Assembly (NCBI GenBank): GCA_916050055.1
Contig: CAJZJY010000073.1
Location: 1 to 6,143, forward strand
DNA length: 6,143 bases
From: an uncultured Streptococcus sp.
GTDB taxonomy: Bacteria; Bacillota; Bacilli; Lactobacillales; Aerococcaceae
Direction of reading: 5' to 3'
Shown: in pieces, positions 5,560 to 6,143 of the stretch
Layout: every line of letters starts with the position of its first letter
Numbering within the stretch: position 1 is the first letter of the stretch
The notes under the pieces: model-generated
Databases searched by the model: none
The model's input: the letters and a program-made list of their open reading frames with translations, nothing else
Told to the model about the DNA's origin: nothing
Position numbers and translations under genes: made by a program

Positions 5560-6143
5560 TTAGAATAGTTTCAAGTATTGGTCTAATTCCCATTGTGAAA
5601 CTTGACTACGGTAAGCAGCCCATTCGAAACGTTTTGCTTCGATGAAGTTGTCTAGAATATGACTTCCTAAAGCAGACTGAACGGTTTCGTCTTGTTTCAA
5701 GTATTCAATCGCTTCGTTTAATGTTCCTGGTAAATCATCGATTCCAGCTTCTTTACGTTCGCGAGCAGACATCGCATAGATGTTGCGGTCGACAGCTGCA
5801 GGAACTTCCATTTTTTCTTTAACCCCTTCAAGACCAGCTGTTAAAATCGCAGCCATCGCTAAATATGGGTTCGCAGATGGATCCACACTACGTAATTCGA
5901 TACGCGTTGAAATTCCACGAGATTCTGGAATACGAATCAGCGGTGAACGGTTACGTGCAGACCATGCAATATATACAGGCGCTTCGTATCCTGGAACTAA
6001 ACGTTTATATGAGTTTACGGTTGGGTTACATACGGCCGTTAAAGCTTTCGCATGTTTCATGACCCCTGCGATGAAGTGGCGGCAAGTATCGCTTAGACGT
6101 TGGTCGCCATTTTCGTCGAAGAACGCATTGTTTCCGTCTTTAT
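5560..6143 (-). CDS. glnA: Glutamine synthetase type I, C-terminal 193 residues (gene runs off the right edge)
   Basis: The frame stays open to the window edge and encodes the C-terminal 193 residues. It includes [20 protein letters not shown], the flap motif PGYEAP whose glutamate (5983-5985) shields the active site, the nucleotide and phosphate-binding stretch [11 protein letters not shown], the arginine segment [12 protein letters not shown], and the typical tail [23 protein letters not shown]. Glutamine synthetase makes glutamine from glutamate, ammonia and ATP as a cytoplasmic dodecamer. The close resemblance to Bacillus GlnA (RSVDP, DRNIY.MS, FIEAK) points to the shorter GSI-alpha form, which in these bacteria is controlled by GlnR and feedback inhibition. 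The adenylylation-site motif of the beta form would fall in this part (after DRNIY) and is not seen. The true start and any glnR partner are outside the window. Confidence 0.97.
   Translation of the reverse strand, partial: KDGNNAFFDENGDQRLSDTCRHFIAGVMKHAKALTAVCNPTVNSYKRLVPGYEAPVYIAWSARNRSPLIRIPESRGISTRIELRSVDPSANPYLAMAAILTAGLEGVKEKMEVPAAVDRNIYAMSARERKEAGIDDLPGTLNEAIEYLKQDETVQSALGSHILDNFIEAKRFEWAAYRSQVSQWELDQYLKLF

Overview
The window looks like a chromosomal segment of a low-GC Gram-positive bacterium, most plausibly of the order Lactobacillales or a close relative. The support is AT-rich intergenic DNA, strong AAGGAGG-type ribosome binding sites, a MurM/FemX-type peptidoglycan cross-bridge enzyme with a coiled-coil arm, a Bacillus-type glutamine synthetase, and a flavin-based extracellular electron transfer (EET) gene set. 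The genus cannot be fixed from the sequence. All recognised genes lie on the minus strand, so transcription runs from high to low coordinates.

Layout in the direction of transcription. (1) 6143-5560: the C-terminal part of glutamine synthetase (glnA), closed by a clear intrinsic terminator. (2) 5374-4070: a tRNA-dependent FemX/MurM-family aminoacyltransferase with its own promoter and a terminator after it. (3) 4012-3476: EetB, a small polytopic membrane protein of the Gx transporter family. (4) 3389-1461: Ndh2, a long type II NADH dehydrogenase with a C-terminal membrane domain. (5) 1390-413: DmkB, a long-chain polyprenyl diphosphate synthase. (6) 231-1: the N-terminus of a PplA-like lipoprotein, cut by the window edge.

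Genes 3 to 6 form a coherent block that matches the EET locus first worked out in Listeria monocytogenes. In that model Ndh2 passes electrons from NADH to a dedicated demethylmenaquinone pool, DmkB supplies the prenyl chain for that quinone, EetB is a membrane component required for transfer, and the flavinylated lipoprotein PplA relays electrons to extracellular acceptors such as ferric iron. The usual partners eetA, dmkA, fmnA and fmnB (an ApbE-type FMN transferase) are not in this window. They may lie beyond position 1 or elsewhere.

The locus seems to be wired as separately started units rather than one simple operon. Good promoter matches precede ndh2, dmkB and pplA, and intrinsic terminators stand before eetB, dmkB and pplA. 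Two junctions are notable: the dmkB promoter sits on the upstream arm of the ndh2 terminator, and the dmkB-pplA gap holds several mutually exclusive hairpins. No RNA genes, mobile elements or CRISPR arrays are seen.
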